Shown here: positions 1 to 6,380 of the stretch, one piece after another | Layout of the letters: each line of letters starts with the position of its first letter | How positions within the stretch are numbered: position 1 is the stretch's first letter | NCBI GenBank assembly: GCA_035529435.1 | Contig: DATKWS010000014.1 | Coordinates: 1-11,394, forward strand | Direction of reading: 5' to 3' | DNA: 11,394 bases | Source: DATKWS01 sp035529435 | GTDB lineage: Bacteria; Krumholzibacteriota; Krumholzibacteriia; Krumholzibacteriales; Krumholzibacteriaceae | Made by a program: the position numbers and the translations under genes | Notes under the pieces: generated by a model | Databases searched by the model: none | What the model saw: only the letters and a program-made list of their open reading frames with translations | What the model was told of the DNA's origin: nothing

Positions 1-527
1 CGCATCTTCCATATCGCGAATTCACGGGGTATTTCTTGGACGTCTGAATCATACGCTATCCACATTCCGTCCCGACTCCACGATGGAAAGTAGTTTTCTC
101 CCTCGAAGGTAAGTTGCTTGATCATCGCATAATCGATCTGATCTCCTGAAATACGCACTGTATATACGTTTCTACCCAGCTCGTACGCGAGCCATTCTCC
201 ATCATCTGAATAATCGGCATACGTCGCCCCCTGTATGATCAAATGAGGGTTATCGCCGGTGATATCCACCATCCATATTCCTTGTTGGTTGTAATCGACA
301 TGGTATGCCCCTCCCTCGTGTATCTCCGTGATGCCTGCATGATAATAGATGGCCCTCGCTCCGTCCGGTGACCACACGGGAAATCTGTCGATCTCGGGAT
401 AGGGAGGCCGAGGCGCCATGAACTTGTCTTGCTCGGAACAATCGATGCACATGACCGTGAATGAGCCGAGAATCACATACAATGCTAAGCGAGGGTAAAT
501 TTTTCTTTCCAAAAACAACGATTTCAT
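1..527 (-). CDS. TolB-like (PD40/WD40-like) beta-propeller protein, N-terminal part
   Basis: Reading the minus strand from an ATG at 527 gives 175 codons with no stop before the window edge, so the 3' end is missing. Residues 1-13 are polar/basic and about 14-28 are hydrophobic, like a signal peptide or anchor. Cysteines at 27 and 30 end this stretch, so a lipoprotein is possible, but the lipobox is not canonical. Three propeller blade signatures follow: FPVWSPDG (49-56), YADYSDDGEWLAY (103-115) and FPSWSRDGMWIAYDSD (147-162), the PD40 pattern of TolB and related periplasmic propellers. Such proteins act outside the cytoplasm, usually in binding; substrate and partner are unknown here. The ribosome site (GGAAAGAG, about 5 bases before the ATG) is mediocre. 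Codon use (many ATA, GGA, TAT) is AT-richer than the genes to the right, which could mean transfer or weaker selection. The fold assignment is firm; the function is not. Confidence 0.8.
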   Translation of the reverse strand, partial: MKSLFLERKIYPRLALYVILGSFTVMCIDCSEQDKFMAPRPPYPEIDRFPVWSPDGARAIYYHAGITEIHEGGAYHVDYNQQGIWMVDITGDNPHLIIQGATYADYSDDGEWLAYELGRNVYTVRISGDQIDYAMIKQLTFEGENYFPSWSRDGMWIAYDSDVQEIPREFAIWKM

Positions 528-901
528 TCCGACTCTTTCCAGCATACCGGCGAGCCGTAATCTCAACATTGCAAGAATATCAAATCCTGAAAAACCGCTT
601 ACTCGACCACAGTTAACAATAATTAATATCCAATTTTCATGCCAGTATAGAATTTAAATTGCATGCTTTTAGCTGTTGAATAAAGCGTATTCGAACTTCG
701 ATAATAGCAGTTTATAACATATTATTATAGTACAAGATATACGGCATCATACAACCGTACATATAACGCGTAGCCATGCAAGTTTCAGACATGTCCAGAG
801 GTAGCATCAATGCCCGCGGATTAAAATATTTAATGAAAGGCTGCAACGAGTAAAATATTTTTACTATCTCAAGCGAGATGATCCATTTCACACCTGTCAA
901 G

Positions 902-947
902 CGGCGTATTCTTTTACGAACTGGATCGGCGTATAGTTTTACGAACT
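902..947. repeat. two-copy tandem direct repeat, 25-base period
   Basis: A 21-base unit at 902-922 recurs at 927-947 with 19 of 21 positions identical (mismatches at 910/935 and 911/936). Both copies share the core TTTTACGAACT, with a 4-base spacer between them. The repeat lies about 85 bases upstream of the promoter candidate for the transporter gene. Two sites about 2.5 helical turns apart could be activator half-sites, or a remnant of a dispersed repeat. The function is not established. Confidence 0.6.
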
Positions 948-1030
948 TGTAACAATCAATTGGGATCGGTATCGGCGGCACACGCGCAATCGACATTCGA
1001 CGCACGCCCGTAGCACGCCCGAAAATCACA

Positions 1031-1060
1031 TTGACAAGCCGGCCCCCCGGGTGATACAGA
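1031..1060 (+). promoter_or_regulatory. candidate sigma-70 promoter of the OFA transporter
   Basis: A perfect TTGACA (-35) at 1031-1036 is followed after 18 bases by a weak -10 (TACAGA, 1055-1060) preceded by a TG extension (1052-1053). Transcription would start near 1067, giving a leader of about 35 bases before the ATG at 1101. The spacer contains the GC-rich stretch CCGGCCCCCCGG. The -35 is strong and the -10 poor, which would suit an activator-dependent promoter. Confidence 0.4.
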
Positions 1061-1100
1061 AGAGAAGATTTTATCTCGTATTCTATCTCGGGAGGTTGGA

Positions 1101-2417
1101 ATGAGTGATCAAAAGGTACTGAATCGCTGGCTCGTCGTGGTCGGCGCGATTTTGATCCAGCTCTGCCTCGGCGCGATCTATGCCTGGAGCGTGTTCACCA
1201 AGCAGATCACGCTTCCCGTCGCGGACGGCGGGTACGGTTTCAGCGCCACGCAGGCGGCATGGATCTTCTCGGCCGGGCTCGCCGTTTTCGCCGTATTCAC
1301 GATCATCGCCGGGAGGCTCCAGCTCCGGTACGGGCCGCGGCCGATCGCCATACTGGGCGGCATCGTGCTCGGCCTCGGGTACATCCTCGGCGGCTTCCTC
1401 GGCAGGACGTTCCCCGCGCAGCTCGTCTGCATCGGGGTCATCGGCGGCGCCGGGATCGGGCTCGGGTACGTTGTGCCGATCGCCGTCGGCGTCAAGTGGT
1501 TCCCCGACAAGAAGGGCATGATCGCGGGGCTCGCCGTCGCCGGCTTCGGTTTCGGTGCGACGCTCTGGGTCAAGCTCGCGGGGAGCTGGTTCGGCGGGCT
1601 CCTCAACACGACGAGCGTCTTCGGCCTGCCCGGCGTGCAGAGCGTTTTCTTCATATACGGCGTCGCCTTCGCGGCGCTCGTCCTCATCGGCAGCATCGTC
1701 ATGGTCAACCCGCCGTCCGGGTGGAAGCCGTCCGGGTGGAACCCGCCCACCGATACGGCGAAGGCCAAGGCGACGGGCGCGGTGGACCTTACGAGCGGCG
1801 AGATGCTGCGCACGCCTCAGTACTACATGCTGTGGGTCATGTTCATCGGCTCCGCGCTCGCGGGGCTCATGGTGATCTACTGCATCCGTCTCTTCGGCAT
1901 CGACGCCCTCCAGTCGAGCGGCATCGCGGGCGATTACAAGGTGGCGGGGGTGATGGCCGGCACGGCAATGGCCTGGTACGCCATCCTGAACGGCCTCGGC
2001 CGCATCTTCTGGGGAACGGTGAGCGACAAGATCGGCCGGAAGCTCGCACTCATTCTCATGTGCGCCTTCCAGGGCGTCATCATGCTCCTCTTCTTCAAGA
2101 TGGGGCAGTCGTTCGCGGGGCTCGTCATCGGCGCCTGCATCATCGGCTTCAACTTCGGCGGCAACTTCGCACTCTTCCCCGCGGCGACGGCCGACTTTTT
2201 CGGCAACAAGAACGTCGGTACGAACTACGGCTGGGTCTTCAGCGCTTACGGCGTGGCGGGGATCGCGGGTCCCCAGGTGGCGGGATACTTCAAGGACGCG
2301 GCAAAGGGCGGCGATGTCGGGGCATGGTGGATGCCGTTCGTCATTGCGGCCTGTTCCTGCTTCGTGGCGGCCGTGATCGGCCTCATGCTCCGGCCGACCA
2401 GGAAGGCCGTATCATAA
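1101..2417 (+). CDS. OFA-family major facilitator transporter (oxalate/formate antiporter-like)
   Basis: This 438-residue inner-membrane protein has the 12-helix layout of the major facilitator superfamily. It starts with the OFA hallmark: NRW at 8-10, then a first helix ending GAIYAWSVF (24-32). The first half is rich in Gly-packed helices (for example GGAGIGLGYVVPIAVGVKWF). A central hydrophilic loop near 203-216 contains the doubled PSGWKPSGWNP. A GRIFWGTVSDKIGRK motif near residue 300 is the second-half copy of MFS motif A. The family exchanges or imports small carboxylates (oxalate/formate, lactate, pyruvate). No basic residue stands out in the penultimate helices (SAYGVAGIAGPQVAGYF), unlike the charged substrate site of OxlT, so oxalate should not be assumed. 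The GGAGG at 1091-1095, five bases before the ATG, fixes the start. The gene is a single transcription unit: promoter candidate upstream, terminator at 2446-2476. The family call is strong; the substrate is unknown. Confidence 0.9.
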   Translation: MSDQKVLNRWLVVVGAILIQLCLGAIYAWSVFTKQITLPVADGGYGFSATQAAWIFSAGLAVFAVFTIIAGRLQLRYGPRPIAILGGIVLGLGYILGGFLGRTFPAQLVCIGVIGGAGIGLGYVVPIAVGVKWFPDKKGMIAGLAVAGFGFGATLWVKLAGSWFGGLLNTTSVFGLPGVQSVFFIYGVAFAALVLIGSIVMVNPPSGWKPSGWNPPTDTAKAKATGAVDLTSGEMLRTPQYYMLWVMFIGSALAGLMVIYCIRLFGIDALQSSGIAGDYKVAGVMAGTAMAWYAILNGLGRIFWGTVSDKIGRKLALILMCAFQGVIMLLFFKMGQSFAGLVIGACIIGFNFGGNFALFPAATADFFGNKNVGTNYGWVFSAYGVAGIAGPQVAGYFKDAAKGGDVGAWWMPFVIAACSCFVAAVIGLMLRPTRKAVS

Positions 2418-2445
2418 CAGAAAACATTACCCGGCAATCATTACG

Positions 2446-2476
2446 TGGCGGGGGTGATCGCCCCCGCCATTTTTTT
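2446..2476 (+). terminator. Rho-independent terminator of the transporter gene
   Basis: A perfect 9-bp stem (TGGCGGGGG, 2446-2454, with CCCCCGCCA, 2461-2469) encloses a 6-base loop and is followed immediately by seven T residues (2470-2476). It lies 29 bases after the transporter stop codon. This textbook structure separates the transporter from the nucleotidyltransferase unit. Confidence 0.93.
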
Positions 2477-2532
2477 ATCTCTTTCTCCGGGTGGGCGGGG
2501 AGAAGGGTTCGGCCGCAGGCCAGATTGATTTA

Positions 2533-2546
2533 TTGAATTTATTCAA
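2533..2546. promoter_or_regulatory. palindrome upstream of nucleotidyltransferase promoter, possible operator
   Basis: TTGAAT-TT-ATTCAA is a perfect 6+6 inverted repeat with a 2-base centre, located about 20 bases upstream of the -35 candidate. Its symmetry and position would fit a dimeric regulator. AT-rich DNA produces such palindromes by chance, so this is only a candidate. Confidence 0.25.
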
Positions 2547-2565
2547 AAATAGCGTGTTTATGTTT

Positions 2566-2594
2566 GTGGCATAAAAAAATATTTATTATATAAT
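2566..2594 (+). promoter_or_regulatory. sigma-70 promoter for the nucleotidyltransferase
   Basis: A perfect TATAAT at 2589-2594 lies 17 bases after GTGGCA (2566-2571, four of six matches to TTGACA). The region is strongly AT-rich between two GC-rich genes. Transcription would begin near 2601, leaving a leader of about 87 bases before the ATG at 2688. Confidence 0.6.
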
Positions 2595-2610
2595 GAATGC
2601 AGGGATTGTT

Positions 2611-2664
2611 CCGGTTCAGCCCGCATCTGACAGGCATCATGAGCGGGGCGCGATCGTGAACCGG
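2611..2664 (+). other. foldable 5' leader hairpin before the nucleotidyltransferase
   Basis: CCGGTTCA (2611-2618) is perfectly complementary to TGAACCGG (2657-2664). Inside it, CCCGC (2620-2624) can pair with GCGGG (2643-2647), so the leader can form a long two-part stem. It ends nine bases before the AGAGGGGG ribosome site and does not cover it. No T-run follows, so it is not a terminator. It matches no riboswitch class I recognise. Confidence 0.35.
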
Positions 2665-2687
2665 GTGCGGTAAGAGGGGGATCTGTA

Positions 2688-3434
2688 ATGGATGCCGTCA
2701 TTCTATCAGCCGGATTCGGCGAGCGTCTCATGCCTCATACGGAGCATCGTCCCAAGGCCCTGCTCAATGTGGGGGGCAAGCCCGTCATCGATTATCTCCT
2801 CGCCTTTATCAGCGGTGCGGACGCCGTCGAAACGATTCATATCAGGACCAACGAGCGGTACTACCACGCGTTCAAGGACTGGCTCCGCGAGTGCGATTAC
2901 CGGGGTAAGGTGGAACTCTCGAGCAACGGCGTGAACGAACCCGGCGGCAAACTCGGCGCCGTCGGAGACATCGAGGATGTTTGCATGAAGAAGCAGTTCA
3001 AGGGCGATATCATAGTCGCGGCCGGCGACAGTATATTCGATTTTCCGATCGATTCGTTCATCGACTTCTGCGGCGGCAAGAACGGCGATGTCGTGGCTGT
3101 CACCGAGAGTGCCGACCGGAAGGCGCTGAAACAGGGGGGGGTGGTCATCGCGACATCCGACGACCGCATCATCGATTTCCAGGAGAAGCCGGCGCGCCCG
3201 AAATCCAAGATGCTCGCGCTCCCGCTCTACCGTATCACCGCCGAGACGATCCCGTTCCTGCGCCGCTACCTCATGGACGGCAATGAAAGAGATTGTATCG
3301 GCTCGTTCTTCGAATGGTCCTACCGCCGCCGCCCCCTCTTCGCGTACCGGACCGATGGGACGCGGTACCATATCGTCGATGCCCATTCCTACCGGAAGGC
3401 GTGCTCCGCATTTGAAAAAAACACCGGGGCGTGA
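2688..3434 (+). CDS. sugar-phosphate nucleotidyltransferase (NTP_transferase family)
   Basis: The 248-residue protein opens with the family signature: ILSAGFGERLMP (5-16), then PKALLNVGGKP (22-32), the nucleotide-binding loop and the Lys/Pro segment of GT-A-fold pyrophosphorylases. GD at 113-114 (AAGDSIFDF) is the expected metal/nucleotide site, a GG pair stands at 150-151, and the EKP motif is at 166-168. The end (YHIVDAHSYRKA, 228-239) corresponds to the usual W-D-I-G-T-P..Y segment but is divergent. Such enzymes join a sugar 1-phosphate to an NTP to give an NDP-sugar in the cytoplasm. There is no left-handed helix tail, so this is a short glucose-1-P or mannose-1-P type; base and sugar specificity cannot be read. 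The start is supported by AGAGGGGG seven bases upstream. folE follows after 132 bases. No glycosyltransferase neighbours indicate a pathway. Confidence 0.85.
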   Translation: MDAVILSAGFGERLMPHTEHRPKALLNVGGKPVIDYLLAFISGADAVETIHIRTNERYYHAFKDWLRECDYRGKVELSSNGVNEPGGKLGAVGDIEDVCMKKQFKGDIIVAAGDSIFDFPIDSFIDFCGGKNGDVVAVTESADRKALKQGGVVIATSDDRIIDFQEKPARPKSKMLALPLYRITAETIPFLRRYLMDGNERDCIGSFFEWSYRRRPLFAYRTDGTRYHIVDAHSYRKACSAFEKNTGA

Positions 3435-3566
3435 TATGCTCGCCGGCGGGCCGCCACGCGGCGCATGCGCATCGCATGATCGGATTCTCGATGCGGCACG
3501 GGCGGTGTTTCGTGAAGGGCCGGGCCGTCGGCATTTTTACCGGCATGCAATCAGGAGGAATGAGGA

Positions 3567-4127
3567 ATGGAGGAGTTGATACGCCGAATCATCGATGAGA
3601 TCGATCCCGAGCCCGGGCGCGAGGGACTGCGAAAGACTCCCGAACGGGTCGCCGAATCACTGGCATTTCTCACGAGCGGGTACCGGGAGGATATCGAGGC
3701 GGAGCTGGATGGGGCCATCTTCGAGGAGGAGTACGATGAGATGGTCATCGCGAAGGATATCAGCCTCTACAGCCTCTGCGAGCATCACCTGCTGCCGTTC
3801 TACGGAAAGTGCCACGTCGCTTACATCCCCAAGGGGCGTATCATAGGGCTTTCCAAGATCCCCCGGATCGTACAGATATTCTCGCGGCGGCTCCAGGTGC
3901 AGGAGCGCCTCACCAACCAGATCGCGCGGACCCTCATGAATCATCTGAAGCCGTACGGCGTGGCGGTGACGATCGAGGCGGTCCACCTCTGCATGGCGAT
4001 GCGCGGCGTGCGAAAGCGCGACGCCCTGATCATAACGAGCGCGATGCTCGGCGGATTCCGCACGGACAGCAAGACACGGATGGAATTCCTCAACCTCATC
4101 CGTAGCGGCGACCGGCACCGGTGGTGA
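3567..4127 (+). CDS. folE: GTP cyclohydrolase I
   Basis: This 186-residue cytosolic enzyme converts GTP to 7,8-dihydroneopterin triphosphate and formate, the first step of folate (and in some bacteria queuosine) synthesis. The type I signatures are intact: GLRKTPERVAE (20-30), SLCEHHLLPFYGKCHVAYIP (69-88), the QERLTNQIA segment (112-120) and HLCMAMRGV (140-148). The zinc ligands are Cys71, His74 and Cys142; the 71-residue spacing between the cysteines equals that of Cys110 and Cys181 in the E. coli enzyme. The length is typical of bacterial forms lacking a long N-terminal extension. AGGAGG at 3553-3558, eight bases before the ATG, fixes the start. The 132-base gap to the nucleotidyltransferase holds a 7-bp stem (3468-3474 with 3489-3495) but no terminator, so co-transcription is possible. 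Downstream, T5, A8 and C9 homopolymer runs (4143-4166) occur without a convincing terminator stem. Confidence 0.97.
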   Translation: MEELIRRIIDEIDPEPGREGLRKTPERVAESLAFLTSGYREDIEAELDGAIFEEEYDEMVIAKDISLYSLCEHHLLPFYGKCHVAYIPKGRIIGLSKIPRIVQIFSRRLQVQERLTNQIARTLMNHLKPYGVAVTIEAVHLCMAMRGVRKRDALIITSAMLGGFRTDSKTRMEFLNLIRSGDRHRW

Positions 4128-4246
4128 GCTCCACGCATCGGATTTTTAAAAAAAATACCCCCCCCCGATTGGCCGGTACGTTCCGTTCGTTTCCGTACGA
4201 ATCCGGCGCCGGCTTCACTTCGTTCCCCCTCGGGTGAGCCGCCGCC

Positions 4247-4396
4247 CTATTTCAGATGGCTCTCGCACATCGGGCATTTGCGGCCGCCCGAGAGGGATTT
4301 GCGGGCGCAATGCTTGCAGAACGATTTGCCGCAACGCTCGCATTCGTACACCGTACCGTGCGCGCCGCACTTCGCGCATTCACCTTTCATGGACAT
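4247..4396 (-). CDS. 49-residue zinc-ribbon / treble-clef mini-protein
   Basis: The minus strand encodes a 49-residue protein with eight cysteines in four CxxC pairs: 7/10, 19/22, 27/30 and 41/44, plus His29. This suits two interleaved zinc sites, as in B-box, RING-like or double zinc-ribbon folds. Segments such as YECERCGKSFCKHC (17-30) and KCPMC (40-44) are typical of cytosolic zinc-binding adaptors. The ATG at 4396 is preferred because GGAGG (4410-4406) lies nine bases upstream; an internal in-frame ATG at 4390 would give 47 residues but is 15 bases away. The gene converges on folE (119 bases between stops) and diverges from the secreted-protein gene. A minus-strand TATAAT at 4548-4543 could serve it, but its -35 is poor. 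The specific role is unknown. The regular Cys pattern makes a real gene very likely. Confidence 0.8.
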   Translation of the reverse strand: MSMKGECAKCGAHGTVYECERCGKSFCKHCARKSLSGGRKCPMCESHLK

Positions 4397-4600
4397 TATC
4401 GTTGCCCTCCGTCCGGGCTGCGATCATGGTCGGCGGTAATTCTCTCACCACACTGCTTCTTTTGGAACAGCCTGCCTCTTGGGGCGGAGTGGAACTGCGC
4501 AGGCCGGTCGAACGCCCCCCACCGTAAAGGTCATTCGTATATATTATATTCAGCAATGCCGTTTCTGCACGGTGTTGGTTGGTAAATTAGCATGGTTTTT

Positions 4601-4630
4601 TTGTCACAATCGCCCCGTTTATGGTATAAT
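4601..4630 (+). promoter_or_regulatory. strong extended -10 promoter of the secreted-protein gene
   Basis: TTGTCA (4601-4606, five of six matches) is followed after 18 bases by a perfect TATAAT (4625-4630) carrying a TGG extension directly before it. Transcription would start near 4637, giving a leader of about 63 bases. The remainder of the 303-base divergent region (4397-4699) shows no gene. Confidence 0.7.
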
Positions 4631-4699
4631 GAAGCAGCCTTTCACATATACACACCACTCGCCGGTGGATTCCAGCAGCGCGATCGAAAGGAGGTTCGC

Positions 4700-5272
4700 A
4701 TGAAGAAGTGGCTAACGCTTGTCGTGATTCTCTGCGCCCTGTCCGGCACGGCGGGCGCACAGCTCCCGCCCGTCGGGTACATCGGTCTCTTTACCGATGA
4801 CAACCGTGACACGTGGTGCGTCAACGGAGTGGGATTCTACCAGTTCGAGATGTGGGTATGGTGTCTTCCCAGCGATGAGGGAATGATCTGTGCGGAATTC
4901 GCGATCAGCTATCCGGGCAACGTGGTGCAGTCTGTCATCACATTGCTACCGCCCATTATAATACCCGAGGGGTTCGAACCCGAAACGGGTGTCAATGTGT
5001 GCTTCACCGAATGCCAGGTGCAGTGGACGTGGGCGTTTCACCAGACGCTCTTTGTGTCGGATGCCTCGCCCAGTCACCTTGAGATCATCAAGCACAGCGA
5101 TCCCGACATCGAGTACATCCGGTTCGCCACCTGTGAGCCGGGCAACCCGACGGAGCCGGTCAAGAAGTTCACGAATCTCTACATCAATTATGACCCGGCA
5201 GGATCGCCGTGCACATTCACGGCAACGGAGAGCAGGAGCTGGGGGGCGATAAAGAACCTGGTAGAGCGGTAG
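4700..5272 (+). CDS. secreted cysteine-rich protein of unknown function
   Basis: The 190-residue product begins with a clear Sec signal peptide: MKK, a hydrophobic core (5-15) and a cleavage site after AGA at 18-20. The mature part carries seven cysteines (40, 55, 64, 101, 105, 145, 171) and many aromatic residues, including the stretch GFYQFEMWVWCLP (45-57). There is no lipobox and no further membrane segment. An odd Cys count suggests up to three disulfides plus one free or intermolecular cysteine. I recognise no named domain. The N-terminal GYIGLFTDDNRDTWC (26-40) resembles a recurrent pattern in exported proteins of Eisenbacteria/Krumholzibacteria-like genomes, from memory only. The start is set by AAAGGAGGT (4687-4695) five bases before ATG; the open frame extends upstream to 4592 but runs across the promoter. 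The protein is probably well expressed, given the strong promoter and ribosome site, and acts outside the cytoplasm. Confidence 0.78.
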   Translation: MKKWLTLVVILCALSGTAGAQLPPVGYIGLFTDDNRDTWCVNGVGFYQFEMWVWCLPSDEGMICAEFAISYPGNVVQSVITLLPPIIIPEGFEPETGVNVCFTECQVQWTWAFHQTLFVSDASPSHLEIIKHSDPDIEYIRFATCEPGNPTEPVKKFTNLYINYDPAGSPCTFTATESRSWGAIKNLVER

Positions 5273-5320
5273 GCGGAATCCGTACGGGGCCGATTTCCCG
5301 GTGGGCGCGATTGCACCACC

Positions 5321-5360
5321 GCTTGGGGTGTGGGTGCCGTAGTGCTTGGGTGTGGGTACC
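5321..5360. repeat. imperfect direct repeat, two copies
   Basis: GCTTGGGGTGTGGGTGCC (5321-5338) recurs as GCTTGGGTGTGGGTACC (5344-5360) with one base deleted and one substituted. It lies just after the secreted-protein gene. It may be a slippage product or a piece of a dispersed element. Confidence 0.5.
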
Positions 5361-5628
5361 CCGAAGGTCTGCTCAAAACGACGAATAGCCGGCTGCACCG
5401 CGGCTGAGGATGCTGATGTGCGTCGGCTACCCGATTCCCGAATCAACGGGCGTAGGTATTTAAAAATATTAATATAATGATTATAAAACAAGAACAATTA
5501 TCGATAAAGCTGTATCTGACTTTATTATAATGTATTAAAATTTAACAGAGGCTGATTCCCGGCGTATCGTTTTTCTCGAGCAGGTGCATGTCGACGTGCC
5601 GCTCCGCCGGGGATGGATCATTTTTTGC

Positions 5629-5657
5629 TTGATTTTCGGTTTTTTTTCGGGTATGCT
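5629..5657 (+). promoter_or_regulatory. candidate lexA promoter
   Basis: TTGATT (5629-5634) and TATGCT (5652-5657) are separated by exactly 17 bases; each matches four of six consensus positions. The predicted start near 5664 would leave only about 10 leader bases, with GGAGG at the very 5' end. An alternative is the TATAAT at 5526-5531, with a leader of about 140 bases. Confidence 0.35.
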
Positions 5658-5673
5658 CATATTGGAGGTGTCG

Positions 5674-6279
5674 ATGGTATACGTGACGAAGCGCCAGCGG
5701 GAGATACTCGATTTCATCGCGTCGTTCCAGTCGCGTCGCGGGTACGCGCCGTCGCTGGAGGAGATCGCCGCGCGCCTCGGCCTCTCCGCGGTGAGCACGA
5801 TTCACGAGCACCTCGTGAATCTCGAGCGCAAGGGGCTGCTGCGGCGCGAGGAGCACCGGGCCCGCGCGATCGAACCCCTCGCGGGGCGGGAGGCGGTCGA
5901 GGTGCCGCTCGCCGGGACCGTGGCGGCCGGTGAGCCGATCGAGGCGGTGGAAGTTTCCGAGAGTCTGTCGATCCCGCCCGAGATCGCCGGGCGCGGCGAG
6001 TCGTTTGCCCTGCGGGTCAAGGGGGACTCGATGGTGGGGGACGGGATACTCGACGGCGATCTGATCGTGGTCGAGAAGCGGCGGCGCGTGGAGAACGGCG
6101 CTATGGCGGTGGTGTTGCTCCGCGGCGAGGAGGCGACGGTCAAACGCTTCTACCAGGACGGGGACGCGGTACGGCTCGAGGCTTCGAACCCCGCCGTTGC
6201 CGATCTCGTGTTCCCCGCCGCCGAGGTCGAGGTGCGGGGGGTGGTCGTGGGGCTGCTGCGACGCTACCGGGCGCCGTGA
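5674..6279 (+). CDS. lexA: LexA repressor (S24 self-cleaving SOS regulator)
   Basis: This 201-residue protein shows full LexA architecture. The N-terminal winged helix-turn-helix spans about 1-65, with GYAPSLEEIAARLGLS (23-38) and STIHEHLVNLERKGLL (41-56), closer to the Bacillus STVHGHL form than to E. coli. The Ala-Gly cleavage bond lies at 80-81 (VPLAGTVAAGEP). The S24 catalytic dyad is Ser119 (VKGDSMVGDG) and Lys157 (ATVKRF). LexA represses SOS genes and cleaves itself when bound to activated RecA. The ATG at 5674 is chosen because GGAGG sits five bases upstream and it places the conserved TKRQREIL at the N-terminus; the open frame extends to 5584 with an unrelated hydrophobic stretch. It heads a plus-strand cassette with a Y-family polymerase and dnaE2, which it presumably represses along with itself. 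No familiar LexA box is visible, so the operator may be lineage-specific. Confidence 0.96.
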   Translation: MVYVTKRQREILDFIASFQSRRGYAPSLEEIAARLGLSAVSTIHEHLVNLERKGLLRREEHRARAIEPLAGREAVEVPLAGTVAAGEPIEAVEVSESLSIPPEIAGRGESFALRVKGDSMVGDGILDGDLIVVEKRRRVENGAMAVVLLRGEEATVKRFYQDGDAVRLEASNPAVADLVFPAAEVEVRGVVVGLLRRYRAP

Positions 6280-6380
6280 GGATTCTCTGTTGTCCGGGTG
6301 AATGGAACGGGCCGGCCGTGGGTGCCGGCGGGCGGGCGCGTCCCATCGCTGGAACGGGGCGCCCGCTTCGAGGAGTCTCT

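Larger units (their letters stand above)
528..1100. other. AT-rich intergenic region without a supported gene
   Basis: About 570 bases separate the divergent TolB-like and transporter genes. The base composition is much more AT-rich than the transporter. I see short palindromes (AATTTAAATT at 651-660, GCATGC at 661-666), a tandem repeat at 902-947 and a promoter candidate at 1031-1060. A 105-codon minus-strand reading frame (712-1029) has only a GTG start, no ribosome site and unconvincing composition, so it is not called. No RNA gene or riboswitch fold was recognised. Confidence 0.6.
5273..5673. other. intergenic region before lexA
   Basis: About 400 bases carry no supported plus-strand gene. 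The first half is GC-rich with an imperfect direct repeat (5321-5360). The second half (5455-5550) is strongly AT-rich with two TATAAT boxes (5473-5478, 5526-5531), neither with a good -35, and a perfect palindrome TTATCGATAA (5498-5507). No GAAC-N4-GTTC, CTGT-N8-ACAG or GTTC-N7-GTTC LexA operator was found; only a lone GAAC half-site occurs at 5492-5495. No terminator with a T-run follows the secreted-protein gene. Confidence 0.55.

Noticed and set aside
712..1029. 105-codon minus-strand ORF in the intergenic region
   Set aside because: It starts at GTG with no ribosome site, its composition is not protein-like, and it spans the tandem repeat up to the transporter promoter.
1259..2536. 425-codon plus-strand ORF overlapping the transporter
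   Set aside because: Arg/His-rich shadow frame of a high-GC gene; the other frame encodes a clear MFS protein.
2561..2594. Sigma-54 promoter (TGGCA) before the nucleotidyltransferase
   Set aside because: TGGCA occurs, but no TTGC/GC element follows at the required spacing; the perfect TATAAT fits sigma-70.
4128..4246. Terminator after folE
   Set aside because: The T5/A8/C9 run and a CCGGCGCCGG palindrome (4203-4212) are present, but no stem sits directly before a T-run.
4946..5497. 183-codon minus-strand ORF over the secreted gene
   Set aside because: Mostly antisense to a gene with signal peptide, promoter and ribosome site. Only its upstream half, in the spacer, is odd, and that is reported separately.
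5584..5673. Upstream ATG start for lexA
   Set aside because: It adds 30 non-LexA residues and lacks a ribosome site; the ATG at 5674 has GGAGG at proper spacing.
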